Origin: Saccharomycopsis crataegensis
Taxonomy: Eukaryota > Ascomycota > Saccharomycetes > Ascoideales > Saccharomycopsidaceae
Assembly (NCBI RefSeq): GCF_037102585.1
Contig: NW_027043829.1
Location: 2,232,001 to 2,296,000 of the forward strand
DNA: 64,000 nt
Direction: 5' to 3'
Below are positions 50,447 to 59,762 of this stretch, in pieces. The notes below the pieces were generated by a model, which had not been told where the DNA came from, did no database searches, and worked only from the letters and a program-made list of their open reading frames with translations. Position numbers and translations under genes: made by a program. The first letter of the stretch is position 1. Every line of letters begins with the position of its first letter.

Positions 50447-52822
50447 TTAAAAAAAAGAAGCGATTTTAGACATCACATTGTTAAAGACTGAGCCATGTTT
50501 TTTAACAGTTTCTGAGTTGCCCGTCTTTGGATTGGATGACTTTGATTGACGATTGAGACTAATCACACTGAAGTTCTTTGATCTGAAAGCTTTGAGACTT
50601 CTTTTGCTTTGACTTGCCGATTTTATACCGTAGAAATTATTGATTGATTTTTTGGTTCCCTTTAGCTCTCCCTCAGTAGTTGGTTCACCGGAATTTTTTC
50701 TCAAACCGTTAACCTCCGAATCCAACAATGGGTTTTGCATAAGATTCACAGGAGCATCAGGAATGTCGTTACTATTTCTTGGTAATGTCACATTACTTCT
50801 TGAGGTAAAAATTGAGCCCGGGAAAATCTTTTTGTAATGGGAGTGTGATTTGATAGTCGATACAAAACTGACTCGGCTTGATTGAATCGATGGGGCTCGA
50901 GAGCTCCGAGTTCTTGATGATTGAAGATTTGAGTGCCATTCGCTATCATCTAAAACTAAATTTTCCTTGTTTTTTGACCTTTTATTGGATAATCTTCTGA
51001 AGATTGAAGTTTCCGACACTTGCTCTTCATTGACCAACTCAGACGACTGTAAGCGACCACTCAAATAAGAGCTATCGGAATAATATTTTGGGCTCTTTGT
51101 TGGGCTTCTTGGATGATTTCTGGTAGAGGATTTTCTTTTTACTCTTGTTTCTTCAAGCATTTGATATTCCTTTTTATATCTATCACTATAAAAAATCTTT
51201 GATCGATTTTCTGCAGTCTGTATAGCTTTTTTAACCACGGTATGGGTTATTGGTTTATTGAAAAATTCGGCAGCATCGTCTCTTGAACAAATATTGTCTT
51301 TGCCATTGGTGACAACTAACATTTCACTTTCAATCGTCACATCATCTTCATCGTCATTTTCTTCTTCGCCATCACGGTTGGTTGAATCTCCTTCTTCATA
51401 CGAAATCTCTGGATGTTCATACGTGGTGATTTCTTCATTAAATCTCACGGTATTATTGGCTTTGCTAACTTTTGACACATCGGGGGCTTCGATCATCGAA
51501 TGCCTCTTTGGGTCATTTAAATGGGATTTAACCAGGGAAGATGCAATGATCATCGATGCATGTCCCCTAGGTTTAGGATTACCTAGATCACCACCCTCTT
51601 CAATATTAAATAAATAAGAAAATTCGTCCAATTTTTGCTCAACGCTTGGCTCTCTCAAAATTCTATTGGCAATCACTTTAGATTCAGTGGTGTCATCCAG
51701 CTGAGGGTTTTTTGATCTGTCAATATTTTCTGAAAGTGAACTATCCGCCATTTCATGAGTATCAAAAAGTGAATCTGAAAGAATAGAGTTTGAAGATTTG
51801 TGTAGACGTTTGTAGACAGTCTCATTGTCATTCATGTTTTCAGAAGTCACATCAAACAAAGGTCTCTCGGATACCATACTCCCGGCAATACTTGCACCAC
51901 TAGAAAAATTCCCGGCCCTTGGCATATCAAAAAGGGGTCTTTCTGAATGAATACTTCCAGCATTAGAGCCGGATCTTGGTATTTGGTAAAATGGTTGGCC
52001 ACTTCCAAGGCTATTAAAAGATGTGTCGACTGAAGACTTTATTTTGGATTTCCCGTAAATTGGGTCATTGGTAAAAGCGGTGGAAACAGAGTGTTTGGTC
52101 TTTTTTGATCTTGTACCACCAATTATACTAGAAAAGCTAGTATCATTAGAATTCTTTTCAGAGGTTGGAGATTTGGCAAACAGAGAACTGGCGATTGGTT
52201 GTGTGTCATCTTCAGTAATGACGGTCTCAGGAACTGACAAGCTGGCTGGAATATGGGCGGTATTAAAGTTTGGATTCTCTTTATTATCAGATCCTTTAAA
52301 TAATTTACTGTTTTTTGATTTCTGATTTTGCTGGGTTTTAAAGGCAAACAGCTTGATAGGGGTATTGGTATTCTTGAAATTTTCCGATTGGTTTGACGAA
52401 CGGTTAAGCAGATCATTCTTAGTCCCTGTGGCCAAAATTGGTTTGAAATTTCTTTTAAACAACTGTTCACCATTAGGAGTACTGTTTTCAAACATGGATA
52501 TCTTATTCAACACGCTGCTTGGTTTCTTGGTCAGCTTCCTGGACTTTGGTGATGCAGGAGGATTTTGATTTGGTGGTGGACCTGAAGGTTTCTTAGATTT
52601 TTTTGGAGATATTAGTATGGTGGAGGAGGCTGCGGATTTTGATATGAGGACAGTTTTAGGGTCTGTGGATATTTCGTTTTGAGGCTTTTTTAAGGGATCC
52701 TTAGATAAGAGATGCGTTGTGAATCTGTTGGTTGCAACCAAATCTGTGGAAGAAACCGAGGAGTTTGGATTCTTGTAGAATGCATTGGGTGTTGCAGTCG
52801 TTATTTCTGTGCTCATTGCCAT
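50447..52822 (-). CDS. Large disordered Ser/Asn/Lys-rich protein, unknown
   Basis: 791 residues with no recognised domain. It is rich in Ser, Asn and basic residues, with many possible SP/TP phosphorylation sites. Near residues 270-325 there is a short repeat: 'SERPLFDMPRAG' and 'SERPLFDV', with a related 'QPFYQIPRSG' unit before them. 'NTVRFNEEITTYEHPE' contains an RVxF-like motif that could dock PP1 phosphatase. The C-terminal 'SVFNNVMSKIASFF' could form an amphipathic membrane-binding helix. The composition recalls bud-neck and polarity scaffolds (Nba1, Bni4 and similar), but I cannot assign an orthologue. Two forkhead-like sites upstream suggest cell-cycle expression. Confidence 0.75.
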   Translation of the reverse strand: MAMSTEITTATPNAFYKNPNSSVSSTDLVATNRFTTHLLSKDPLKKPQNEISTDPKTVLISKSAASSTILISPKKSKKPSGPPPNQNPPASPKSRKLTKKPSSVLNKISMFENSTPNGEQLFKRNFKPILATGTKNDLLNRSSNQSENFKNTNTPIKLFAFKTQQNQKSKNSKLFKGSDNKENPNFNTAHIPASLSVPETVITEDDTQPIASSLFAKSPTSEKNSNDTSFSSIIGGTRSKKTKHSVSTAFTNDPIYGKSKIKSSVDTSFNSLGSGQPFYQIPRSGSNAGSIHSERPLFDMPRAGNFSSGASIAGSMVSERPLFDVTSENMNDNETVYKRLHKSSNSILSDSLFDTHEMADSSLSENIDRSKNPQLDDTTESKVIANRILREPSVEQKLDEFSYLFNIEEGGDLGNPKPRGHASMIIASSLVKSHLNDPKRHSMIEAPDVSKVSKANNTVRFNEEITTYEHPEISYEEGDSTNRDGEEENDDEDDVTIESEMLVVTNGKDNICSRDDAAEFFNKPITHTVVKKAIQTAENRSKIFYSDRYKKEYQMLEETRVKRKSSTRNHPRSPTKSPKYYSDSSYLSGRLQSSELVNEEQVSETSIFRRLSNKRSKNKENLVLDDSEWHSNLQSSRTRSSRAPSIQSSRVSFVSTIKSHSHYKKIFPGSIFTSRSNVTLPRNSNDIPDAPVNLMQNPLLDSEVNGLRKNSGEPTTEGELKGTKKSINNFYGIKSASQSKRSLKAFRSKNFSVISLNRQSKSSNPKTGNSETVKKHGSVFNNVMSKIASFF

Positions 52823-53717
52823 TTTTATAAGGTGATACGTTGTTAGATATATAAATATATAATTTGTGAGGGGTGTCTTATTATTGGTTTGTGGTTTGTA
52901 AGGTGTTTTTGTGAGTACCGGAGTTTCTGGAGGTACGAAATTTAGGCAAGATTGGGGAAAAAGCTGAGAGAAACAAGTGAGTTAAGGATTTATTAGTGAG
53001 TGTAAGGCAACGACTGAGGTTGTTTACTTGCTTTTGTGTTTTATGATTGTTAGATGTTTAGTTTATACAGAGATTTGTCAAAAAGAAAAAAAAAAAAAAA
53101 AAAAATTTTCTCTGTTTTTGTTTACACAACACAGAAATCGCCGATCGTCGATCACCGATCGATCTAAATTAGATGGACGTTGTCTTAACTGATAGCATTT
53201 ATAAAAGAATAAAGAGAAAAAAAAAAATAGGAGAAAACACTGGGCTAGCCAGGATATAATTGTGTTATTGCGTACCTCCACTTTTCGTACCTTGTTTAGA
53301 GTAGTCGAAAGTTATCTCAAAATTAAAACAACATGAAGTGACATCTAGCACTGAAACCAGAATTGACTTGAACTTCCACATTGTAAATAGAATAGTATAC
53401 GTGTTTATGGGAAGCAGTAAGAATTATGGATGTCTTTTGAAAGGGCAAGTCTAGGAGTGCATTCTAACCCTGATATTATTCGTCACTGGCACGACGACAC
53501 CAGAAACATAGAAGTTGAGACCGTGTCAAATCACTATTATACTGGATTTCGTTTTATTATTTCTCTCTCTTTTATCTTTTTCCTTTTTTTTCTTTTTTTG
53601 TATTTTGTATTTTGTATTTTGCATTCTGGAATTATCTTTTTGGAATCTCACCTCCACACAGCACCTTCAATAACTTTTAAAGTCCTCATGAATTCCCTAC
53701 TGTTTATCATCTACCGC
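52823..53717. other. Promoter of disordered-protein gene; VPS55 3' end
   Basis: 895 bp. TGTTTAC forkhead-like boxes near 53020 and 53118, a cluster of four GATC tetramers at about 53142-53164, and an A-run at 53086-53104. A 104-codon plus-strand frame (53430-53744) overlaps the VPS55 end and is judged spurious. Confidence 0.45.
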
Positions 53718-54131
53718 TTAGATTCCAAGGTTCACATCATCTGACTGATCAAAGAAACTAGTAAATACCACCACTGTAGCGTATATCAAGGCACCTCCTA
53801 CTTCTGTCATCACCATTGCGGTGTACGTTAGATAGTGGCAATGCAATAGAACAATTGGCAAGGCAAGCCCGGAAACTGTTAAGAAACTTGACACAAACCT
53901 CCCCAAGTCCTGAACCTGGTTGGAAGACTCGTTCATGAGATCATCATAAAATCCATTGGACAGGAATCCTTGGGTGGCCACTACTGGCAAGTACCCAACC
54001 GCGAATATTAGCCCAACAAAGAGAACAATCCAGTTGCCAAAGATCGCCCCGGCAAGCACAATGAACAAGAACCCCACGGCAAGGACCGACGAGAGACCAA
54101 TGATCTTGGATAACGGGGATATGGTGCTCAT
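53718..54131 (-). CDS. VPS55: Vps55, endosomal membrane protein
   Basis: 137 residues, against 140 in S. cerevisiae. A four-helix membrane protein of late endosomes that works with Vps68 in traffic to the vacuole (human OB-RGRP/Leprot family). Matches: 'SPLSKIIGLSSVLAVGFLFIVL', the loop 'DDLMNESSNQVQDLGRFVSSFLTVSGLALPIVLLHC', and 'GGALIYATVVVFTSFF'. Starts at the ATG at 54131, divergent to MRF1 with 223 bp between them. No CTG codon seen. Confidence 0.95.
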   Translation of the reverse strand: MSTISPLSKIIGLSSVLAVGFLFIVLAGAIFGNWIVLFVGLIFAVGYLPVVATQGFLSNGFYDDLMNESSNQVQDLGRFVSSFLTVSGLALPIVLLHCHYLTYTAMVMTEVGGALIYATVVVFTSFFDQSDDVNLGI

Positions 54132-54354
54132 TGTTGGGAATTATCGTTTGTGGTGTGTCAATAATGTGTCTTTGATGTATCGGTATTATTATCATCATTA
54201 TAGCAGGCTGATTGTCTGCGTTTTTCTGAGGAGATGGTGGAGGGTAACCAAAGGACCTCACTTTTTTGGTATTGGCGAATTTTCACCGCTAATGGCATAC
54301 CCCAATATGTTTATATATATATATATATTGTCAGATAATATATATTTAGCAATA

Positions 54355-55608
54355 ATGTTGAAACTATTGCGGAATAGTCGAGTGCCGAGGACCCATCTTC
54401 CGCGCTGCTCACGGCTATGGTATATTTCACGACCATATTCAACGCCCACTGCTTCTGCCGACACCAGCATAGCAGACCCTCGAACGTTCCAACTTCATCC
54501 ACTGTTGATCAAAAGAGCCCGTTTGTTATCCGAGGAATTGACAGCATTACAAGAAAAGATCTCTGGTGGGTCATCTTTCAGTGTCAGTGATCAAAAACGG
54601 TTTTCTGAACTCTCAATCATCACCGACACTTACACGAAATACCAGGACCATTTAACCAACTTCCAAGAACTCCAAGAGCTCTTCCATGACGAACAAGAAC
54701 CCGAGTTGAAAAATGAGGCAGAAAAAGAACTCCGAGAGCTTCAACCAGAACTCACTGCCGTGGCTAGCGATTTGAAGGCCAAGCTCCTTCCCCCACACCC
54801 GTTTGATTCCATGGCCTGTATTCTTGAACTTCGACCAGGGGTCGGAGGTGACGAAGCGGCGATTTTCTCCAAAGATATGCTCGAGATGTATTCTCAGTTC
54901 GCCCATGTTAAGAAATGGCCATACCATATCATGAGTCAAGTAAGGACAGAAAATAACGGGATCACCAGTGCAACTATATCGATCGATGAACCGGGTTCCT
55001 ACAAGTTAATGAAGTTCGAAAGAGGGATCCACAGAGTGCAGAGAATTCCTGAAACTGAAACCAAAGGCCGGACCCATACTTCCACTGCCGCGGTAGTGGT
55101 GTTGCCGAAGATCTCTGAGGATAATGAGAACCCTGATGCCGATCAGCGAGAATTCAAACCGGAAGAAATCCGGGTGGATGTCATGAGATCCCGAGGAAAA
55201 GGTGGACAGCATGTCAATACCACTGATTCTGCGGTGCGTATTACCCATTTCCCATCGGGGATTGTCGTGGCAATGCAAGATGAACGGTCACAGCATAGAA
55301 ATAAGGCCAAAGCGTTTGCGATCTTGAGAGCAAGATTGGCAGAAAGAGAAAGAGCGGAGAAAGTGGAAAACGAAAGAAAAATGAGAACTTCCCAAGTATC
55401 CAGTACCGACAGATCAGACAAAATCAGAACTTACAACTTTACTCAGAATAGAATCACCGACCACCGTTGTGGGTTTTCGTTACATGACGTTGGTGGGTGT
55501 ATGAATGGTACAAGATTGGAGGAAATTATTTTGGCAGTGGAAAAGAATTATAATGAAGAAAGATCGAAAGAGTTGTTAGAAATTGAGGAGAATCTGGACA
55601 AGAAATAG
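54355..55608 (+). CDS. MRF1: Mitochondrial translation release factor 1 (Mrf1)
   Basis: 417 residues from the ATG at 54355, against 413 in S. cerevisiae. An open extension 133 codons upstream overlaps VPS55 in antisense and was rejected. MLKLLRNSRVPRTHLPRCSRLWYISRPYS is an Arg-rich mitochondrial presequence. Class-1 RF features: a coiled-coil domain (about 55-130), 'LELRPGVGGDEAAIFSKDMLEMY', 'GIHRVQRIPETETKGRTHTSTAAV', and the peptidyl-hydrolysis loop GGQ at 283-285 in 'RSRGKGGQHVNTTDSAVRITHFPSGI'. The C-terminal 'SDKIRTYNFTQNRITDHRC' matches. It terminates translation at UAA/UAG in mitochondria. A (TA)n tract lies in the leader (about 54311-54328). Confidence 0.96.
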   Translation: MLKLLRNSRVPRTHLPRCSRLWYISRPYSTPTASADTSIADPRTFQLHPLLIKRARLLSEELTALQEKISGGSSFSVSDQKRFSELSIITDTYTKYQDHLTNFQELQELFHDEQEPELKNEAEKELRELQPELTAVASDLKAKLLPPHPFDSMACILELRPGVGGDEAAIFSKDMLEMYSQFAHVKKWPYHIMSQVRTENNGITSATISIDEPGSYKLMKFERGIHRVQRIPETETKGRTHTSTAAVVVLPKISEDNENPDADQREFKPEEIRVDVMRSRGKGGQHVNTTDSAVRITHFPSGIVVAMQDERSQHRNKAKAFAILRARLAERERAEKVENERKMRTSQVSSTDRSDKIRTYNFTQNRITDHRCGFSLHDVGGCMNGTRLEEIILAVEKNYNEERSKELLEIEENLDKK

Positions 55609-55811
55609 GTTTTTCAATCTGTATATAATGTATAAAATATAATAGATCAACTTTTCAGTGTGTATATTCCATCCGCTGTGGTGGTATATTTCATGTACTA
55701 AAAACAAAAAAAAAAAAAAAATTTTTTTTCTAAAGGTCTTCGCTTTGTTTAACTAAATTTCTCCTTTACTTGATTATTTTTAAATCCATAAGATATATAG
55801 TATCATAATAA

Positions 55812-58800
55812 ATGGCAAAGCAGACTCCTACACAGAGAGTCGATGCCTATATCAAGAAGCAAGAAAGGCGGGAGGAGGCCTTGGACTTGATCAACAAAAT
55901 CGCTGCGCTACAGAACCAAGTGCCTAATATCAGTACTAAGAACGAGCCAAAGAAAAAAGAGAGTGAAGAAGGGGATTCTAAAAGCAAAAAGAAGAAAAAT
56001 AAAAAAAAGAAGAAGAAGGCTACCAATGAAGAAAATGTTGGTGATGGTGGTGATGATGATACTGCTGATCTGAAGGGAAATGAAGCCTTAATTCCTGAAA
56101 AAAAATCGACATTTATTGATAATAGAGGAAGTATCAAAGGTTTTGCAAATATCCCGAAAGTCAACAAGAAAAAGAGATCTTATACTTGGAGAGAAAAGCT
56201 AGCTGAAGAAGAGCGAAAGAGAAGAAAGGTTGAAGAGGATGAATATTTTGATTCAACTGATGATGAAGGTTCAGATGAAATTGAGGAAGATGAAGACAAT
56301 GAAGAAGCTGAAGACAATGAAGATTTCAATGGTTTCAGTGATGCTGATAATAATGGCTCTGGAACAGATGAAGGGGAAAGTGACAATAGCGAAGGAGATG
56401 ATGAAGATGATGAAGATGATGAAGATGATGAAGAAGATGAGCTTACTGAAAGACAACGTCTCAAGACTCTTAATGAAAAGGCTTCCAGTTTTATGAATTG
56501 GGTGGAACAACAAACCGAAAAGCTGGCACCAACCCCAATATTAAACATTGACTATCAACCACTCGAAAGATCTGAAGATAAAGAAGTTCTTAGTGATGAA
56601 GAGCAGGTGAAAATCTATGAAGTATCAAATGATGACGTAAAGCCAGCATTCTACGTTAATGTTGAAAGAGACTCGGAAATTCAAGAAACTCGTGAAGAGT
56701 TGCCAGTGTTCAAAAAGGAACATGACATAATGGAAGCCATCAAGCATAATGACACGGTGATCATTTGTGGGGAAACTGGTTCAGGTAAAACCACCCAGTT
56801 GCCGCAATTTTTATTCGAGTCGGGGTTTGGTGATGAAAGATCAGAACATCCAGGAATGATTGGGATCACTCAACCTAGAAGAGTTGCGGCGATGTCCATG
56901 GCCGACAGAGTGTCCAATGAATTGGGGAACCACGGGCATAAAGTTTCTTACCAAATTCGTTTTGATTCCAACGTCAAACCCGACACCAAAGTGAAGTTCA
57001 TGACCGATGGGGTTTTACTTCGTGAGATGATGTCTGATTTCCTTTTGACCAAATATAGTGCGCTTGTTATTGACGAAGCCCATGAAAGAAACATCAACAC
57101 TGACATTTTGATTGGGATGTTGAGCCGGGTGGTCAAGCTTCGAGCTAAAAGAAATGAAGAGAATCCTAAGAAATATAAAAAATTGAAGTTGATTATCATG
57201 TCTGCCACTTTAAGGGTTTCGGATTTTGCAGAAAATCAGAAATTATTTGCGGTTCCTCCGCCGATTCTTAAAGTTGAAGCAAGAATGTACCCGGTGGCGG
57301 TTCATTTCAACAAGAAAACCCCGTACGATTATGTGAATGAGGCGTTCCGGAAAACTTGTAAAATTCATCAGAAATTACCTAGAGGAGGGATTTTGATTTT
57401 CATGACCAGTCAACAAGAAATCATGGAGTTGGTGAAGAAGTTAAGACAAAGATTCCCAATGCCAAATAAACGTCATAAGAAACAATTGAAAAATGAAGCA
57501 GAAGAAGCAGAAGAAACAGAAGAAGTAAATGTCGAAATAAAGGTTAGTTCCAAAGAGGTTGAGGTGGAAGATGAAGAAATTGAATTCAACGTTAATGAAC
57601 AAGATAAAGATGATTTTGATGAAGGCGATGACGAAGATGATGAGGAAGAAGAAGGGTTTGACGAAGAGCTTGAAGAAGGACAGACTTCCGAAGATCCATT
57701 ATACGTCTTGCCATTATACTCGTTGCTTCCAACTAAAGAACAAATGAAAGTGTTTGAAGCTCCTCCAGGAAACGCCAGAATTTGTATTGTGGCAACAAAC
57801 ATTGCTGAAACATCAATTACCATCCCAAACACCAAGTATGTTGTGGATTGCGGACGGTCTAAACAGAAAGTATTGAGCAAAACTTCGGTGCAAAGTTATG
57901 AAGTTTCGTGGATTAGTCAGGCGTCAGCCGAACAAAGATCGGGTAGAGCTGGTAGAACCGGGCCTGGGCATACTTATAGATTATACTCGTCGGCGATATT
58001 CGATGGGTTTGACCGATTCTCTGTCCCGGAAATTTTGAGAATGCCGATTGAAAGTGTGGTGTTACAAATGAAGAGTATTGGGATCGACAATATTTCTAAT
58101 TTTCCATTCCCAACGGCGATTAATCCACAGGCGTTGATTAAAGCCGAGAAATTATTACAGTATTTGGGAGCGCTTGATGAAAAGAAGGTGATCAGCCAAG
58201 TTGGCCGTCAAATGAGTTTGTTCCCATTGAGTCCAAGGTTCGCGAAGATGTTGCTTACAGGTAACCAGTTTGATTGTTTGTCATATATCATCACTATTGT
58301 GTGTGCGTTATCTGTTGGGGATCCATTCTTATCAGAAGTTGACTTGGGAATTGATCACAATTTGTTGAATGGCAATAATGAAGAAGGTGAAGATGAAGAT
58401 GAACAATTGAATGCCGCTGAGTATAATAAGAAAATGGCGAGAAAGGAAAAAATGAGAGAAACTTTGGAGAAGTATAGAAAAGCCCATGCGAAATTTTCAG
58501 GATTAAGCGAGACTAGTGATGCCCTTAAAGTGTTGTGTGCGGTTTCTGCTGCGGATTATTTTAAAGATTCTGCTAAGAAGGAAAAATTCCTTAGAGAAAA
58601 CTTTCTCAGATCGAAGATTGTTGAAGAAATTACCAAGTTGAGAAAACAGTTGCTTTACATTGTGAAGGTTAATACCGTTGAAGAAAGTATTGGGGTGAAT
58701 ATTGATTATTCAAAAGAGTTGAAATTGCGACCACCAAATAAAAACCAAATCTTTGCCATCAAGCAGATCATCACCACAGGGTTCATTGATCATATCGCCA

Positions 58801-59270
58801 TCCGTGCCGACGTGATCAATCCGGATGTTCGTATCACCAAGAAATCGACGAGTGGTTCTATTCCTTACAGTACGTTGTTTCTGGCAGTTGATAGTTTTGA
58901 CAATGGTCAAGAAGACATTGATCCGCATGTTTACATCCACGGGAAGTCGGTGCTTAACAATATCGGAAGCAAGCCGCCACAATATTTGGTGTACCAATCG
59001 CTTGATCTCAATGCCACAAGGACCAAGGTCAGAATGCACCCGTTGACGGATATCGAGGGCAAGGCGTTAACGAACATTGCTAAAGGAACCCCGTTGTTGA
59101 GCTACTCCAAGCCGTTGGGACCACCGTACGGTCCAGAAATGGTAAGCGCCACCAAACAGAAAGCTTACGTGATTCCTCGGTTTGGCGGGCTCGGAAGTGC
59201 TGTCAGCTGGGACCTACCTCCGGTGCGGGTGGTCCAGCACAGAGTGCGAGGCCAGTGGGTGACCAAGTAG
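55812..59270 (+). CDS. ECM16: DEAH-box RNA helicase Ecm16/Dhr1 (U3 snoRNA release)
   Basis: 1152 residues, against 1267 in S. cerevisiae. A nucleolar helicase that displaces U3 snoRNA from pre-18S rRNA in the SSU processome. The N-terminus has a Lys-rich run (SKSKKKKNKKKKKKA) and a long Glu/Asp tract (about 140-215). 'FIDNRGSIKGFANIPKVNKKKRSYTWREKLAEEE' precedes the core. Helicase motifs: [10 protein letters not shown] (320), [15 protein letters not shown] (421), IIMSATLRVSDF, an acidic insertion (about 555-625), then 'GQTSEDPLYVLPLYSLLPTKEQM', 'VATNIAETSITIP', 'QRSGRAGRTGPGH'. C-terminal 'VRADVINPD', 'VYIHGKSVLNN' and 'YVIPRFGG' match Ecm16. An in-frame CTG (58881-58883) aligns with Ala of S. 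cerevisiae. An A-to-T tract (RRPE-like) lies at about 55708-55730. Confidence 0.95.
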   Translation: MAKQTPTQRVDAYIKKQERREEALDLINKIAALQNQVPNISTKNEPKKKESEEGDSKSKKKKNKKKKKKATNEENVGDGGDDDTADLKGNEALIPEKKSTFIDNRGSIKGFANIPKVNKKKRSYTWREKLAEEERKRRKVEEDEYFDSTDDEGSDEIEEDEDNEEAEDNEDFNGFSDADNNGSGTDEGESDNSEGDDEDDEDDEDDEEDELTERQRLKTLNEKASSFMNWVEQQTEKLAPTPILNIDYQPLERSEDKEVLSDEEQVKIYEVSNDDVKPAFYVNVERDSEIQETREELPVFKKEHDIMEAIKHNDTVIICGETGSGKTTQLPQFLFESGFGDERSEHPGMIGITQPRRVAAMSMADRVSNELGNHGHKVSYQIRFDSNVKPDTKVKFMTDGVLLREMMSDFLLTKYSALVIDEAHERNINTDILIGMLSRVVKLRAKRNEENPKKYKKLKLIIMSATLRVSDFAENQKLFAVPPPILKVEARMYPVAVHFNKKTPYDYVNEAFRKTCKIHQKLPRGGILIFMTSQQEIMELVKKLRQRFPMPNKRHKKQLKNEAEEAEETEEVNVEIKVSSKEVEVEDEEIEFNVNEQDKDDFDEGDDEDDEEEEGFDEELEEGQTSEDPLYVLPLYSLLPTKEQMKVFEAPPGNARICIVATNIAETSITIPNTKYVVDCGRSKQKVLSKTSVQSYEVSWISQASAEQRSGRAGRTGPGHTYRLYSSAIFDGFDRFSVPEILRMPIESVVLQMKSIGIDNISNFPFPTAINPQALIKAEKLLQYLGALDEKKVISQVGRQMSLFPLSPRFAKMLLTGNQFDCLSYIITIVCALSVGDPFLSEVDLGIDHNLLNGNNEEGEDEDEQLNAAEYNKKMARKEKMRETLEKYRKAHAKFSGLSETSDALKVLCAVSAADYFKDSAKKEKFLRENFLRSKIVEEITKLRKQLLYIVKVNTVEESIGVNIDYSKELKLRPPNKNQIFAIKQIITTGFIDHIAIRADVINPDVRITKKSTSGSIPYSTLFLAVDSFDNGQEDIDPHVYIHGKSVLNNIGSKPPQYLVYQSLDLNATRTKVRMHPLTDIEGKALTNIAKGTPLLSYSKPLGPPYGPEMVSATKQKAYVIPRFGGLGSAVSWDLPPVRVVQHRVRGQWVTK

Positions 59271-59762
59271 CAGTACTAGTATTAGTAGTAATAAAAGAGT
59301 ATGTGTATAAGTAATTGTTTATGTGAAGATGCTCTTGCCGTTTTTGGAAGTTTGCGTGGGTGCAGTAGGCACAGCAAGACACGTCTACTTGCATAGAGAC
59401 GCGAGGGTGTCCCCGAACCTTGTTTCAAGGCAGCGATCCCTTTTGAGGGAACAAAAATTGCAAAAAAAACATTGCAAAAACGCGAAAAAAAAATTGGAAA
59501 AAACGCCAACCTCCTGCATTTTGCCTTGCCACCCCCTCCCTCACTCACTGCGCATTGGAGAGATATCCGTCCAGGGTCACCACCAAATAGGACAAGGAAA
59601 AAAAAAAAAAAAAAAAAAATGTTAGACATGCCTTATATATATTTATTTTTTTTTATACAAGCTATTTGTATAATATCGTGATATATCCAGCATTATAAAC
59701 TACTGTTACTGTCATAAAATACCCACTACCAAATACAACTCAATCATAAAGCATCTTCACCT
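59271..59762. other. ECM16 3' end and WHI5/NRM1 promoter
   Basis: 492 bp. ACGCG (59399-59403) and CGCGAAA (59481-59487), a CCTTG/CAAGG inverted repeat (59418-59430), and an A-run (59598-59619). No further ORF accepted. Confidence 0.5.
59399..59487. promoter_or_regulatory. MCB/SCB-like G1/S elements upstream of WHI5/NRM1
   Basis: ACGCG at 59399-59403 (MCB core) and CGCGAAA at 59481-59487 (SCB core) are 280-365 bp before the ATG. NRM1 is a known MBF target, so a feedback loop would be expected; here it is inferred from motifs alone. Confidence 0.4.

Noticed and set aside
53430-53744. 104-codon plus-strand frame with a hydrophobic run
   Set aside because: It overlaps the VPS55 end, its hydrophobic part comes from a T-rich tract, and no family resemblance is seen.
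53956-54354. 133-codon N-terminal extension of MRF1
   Set aside because: It is antisense to VPS55, and a mitochondrial presequence begins precisely at the ATG at 54355.
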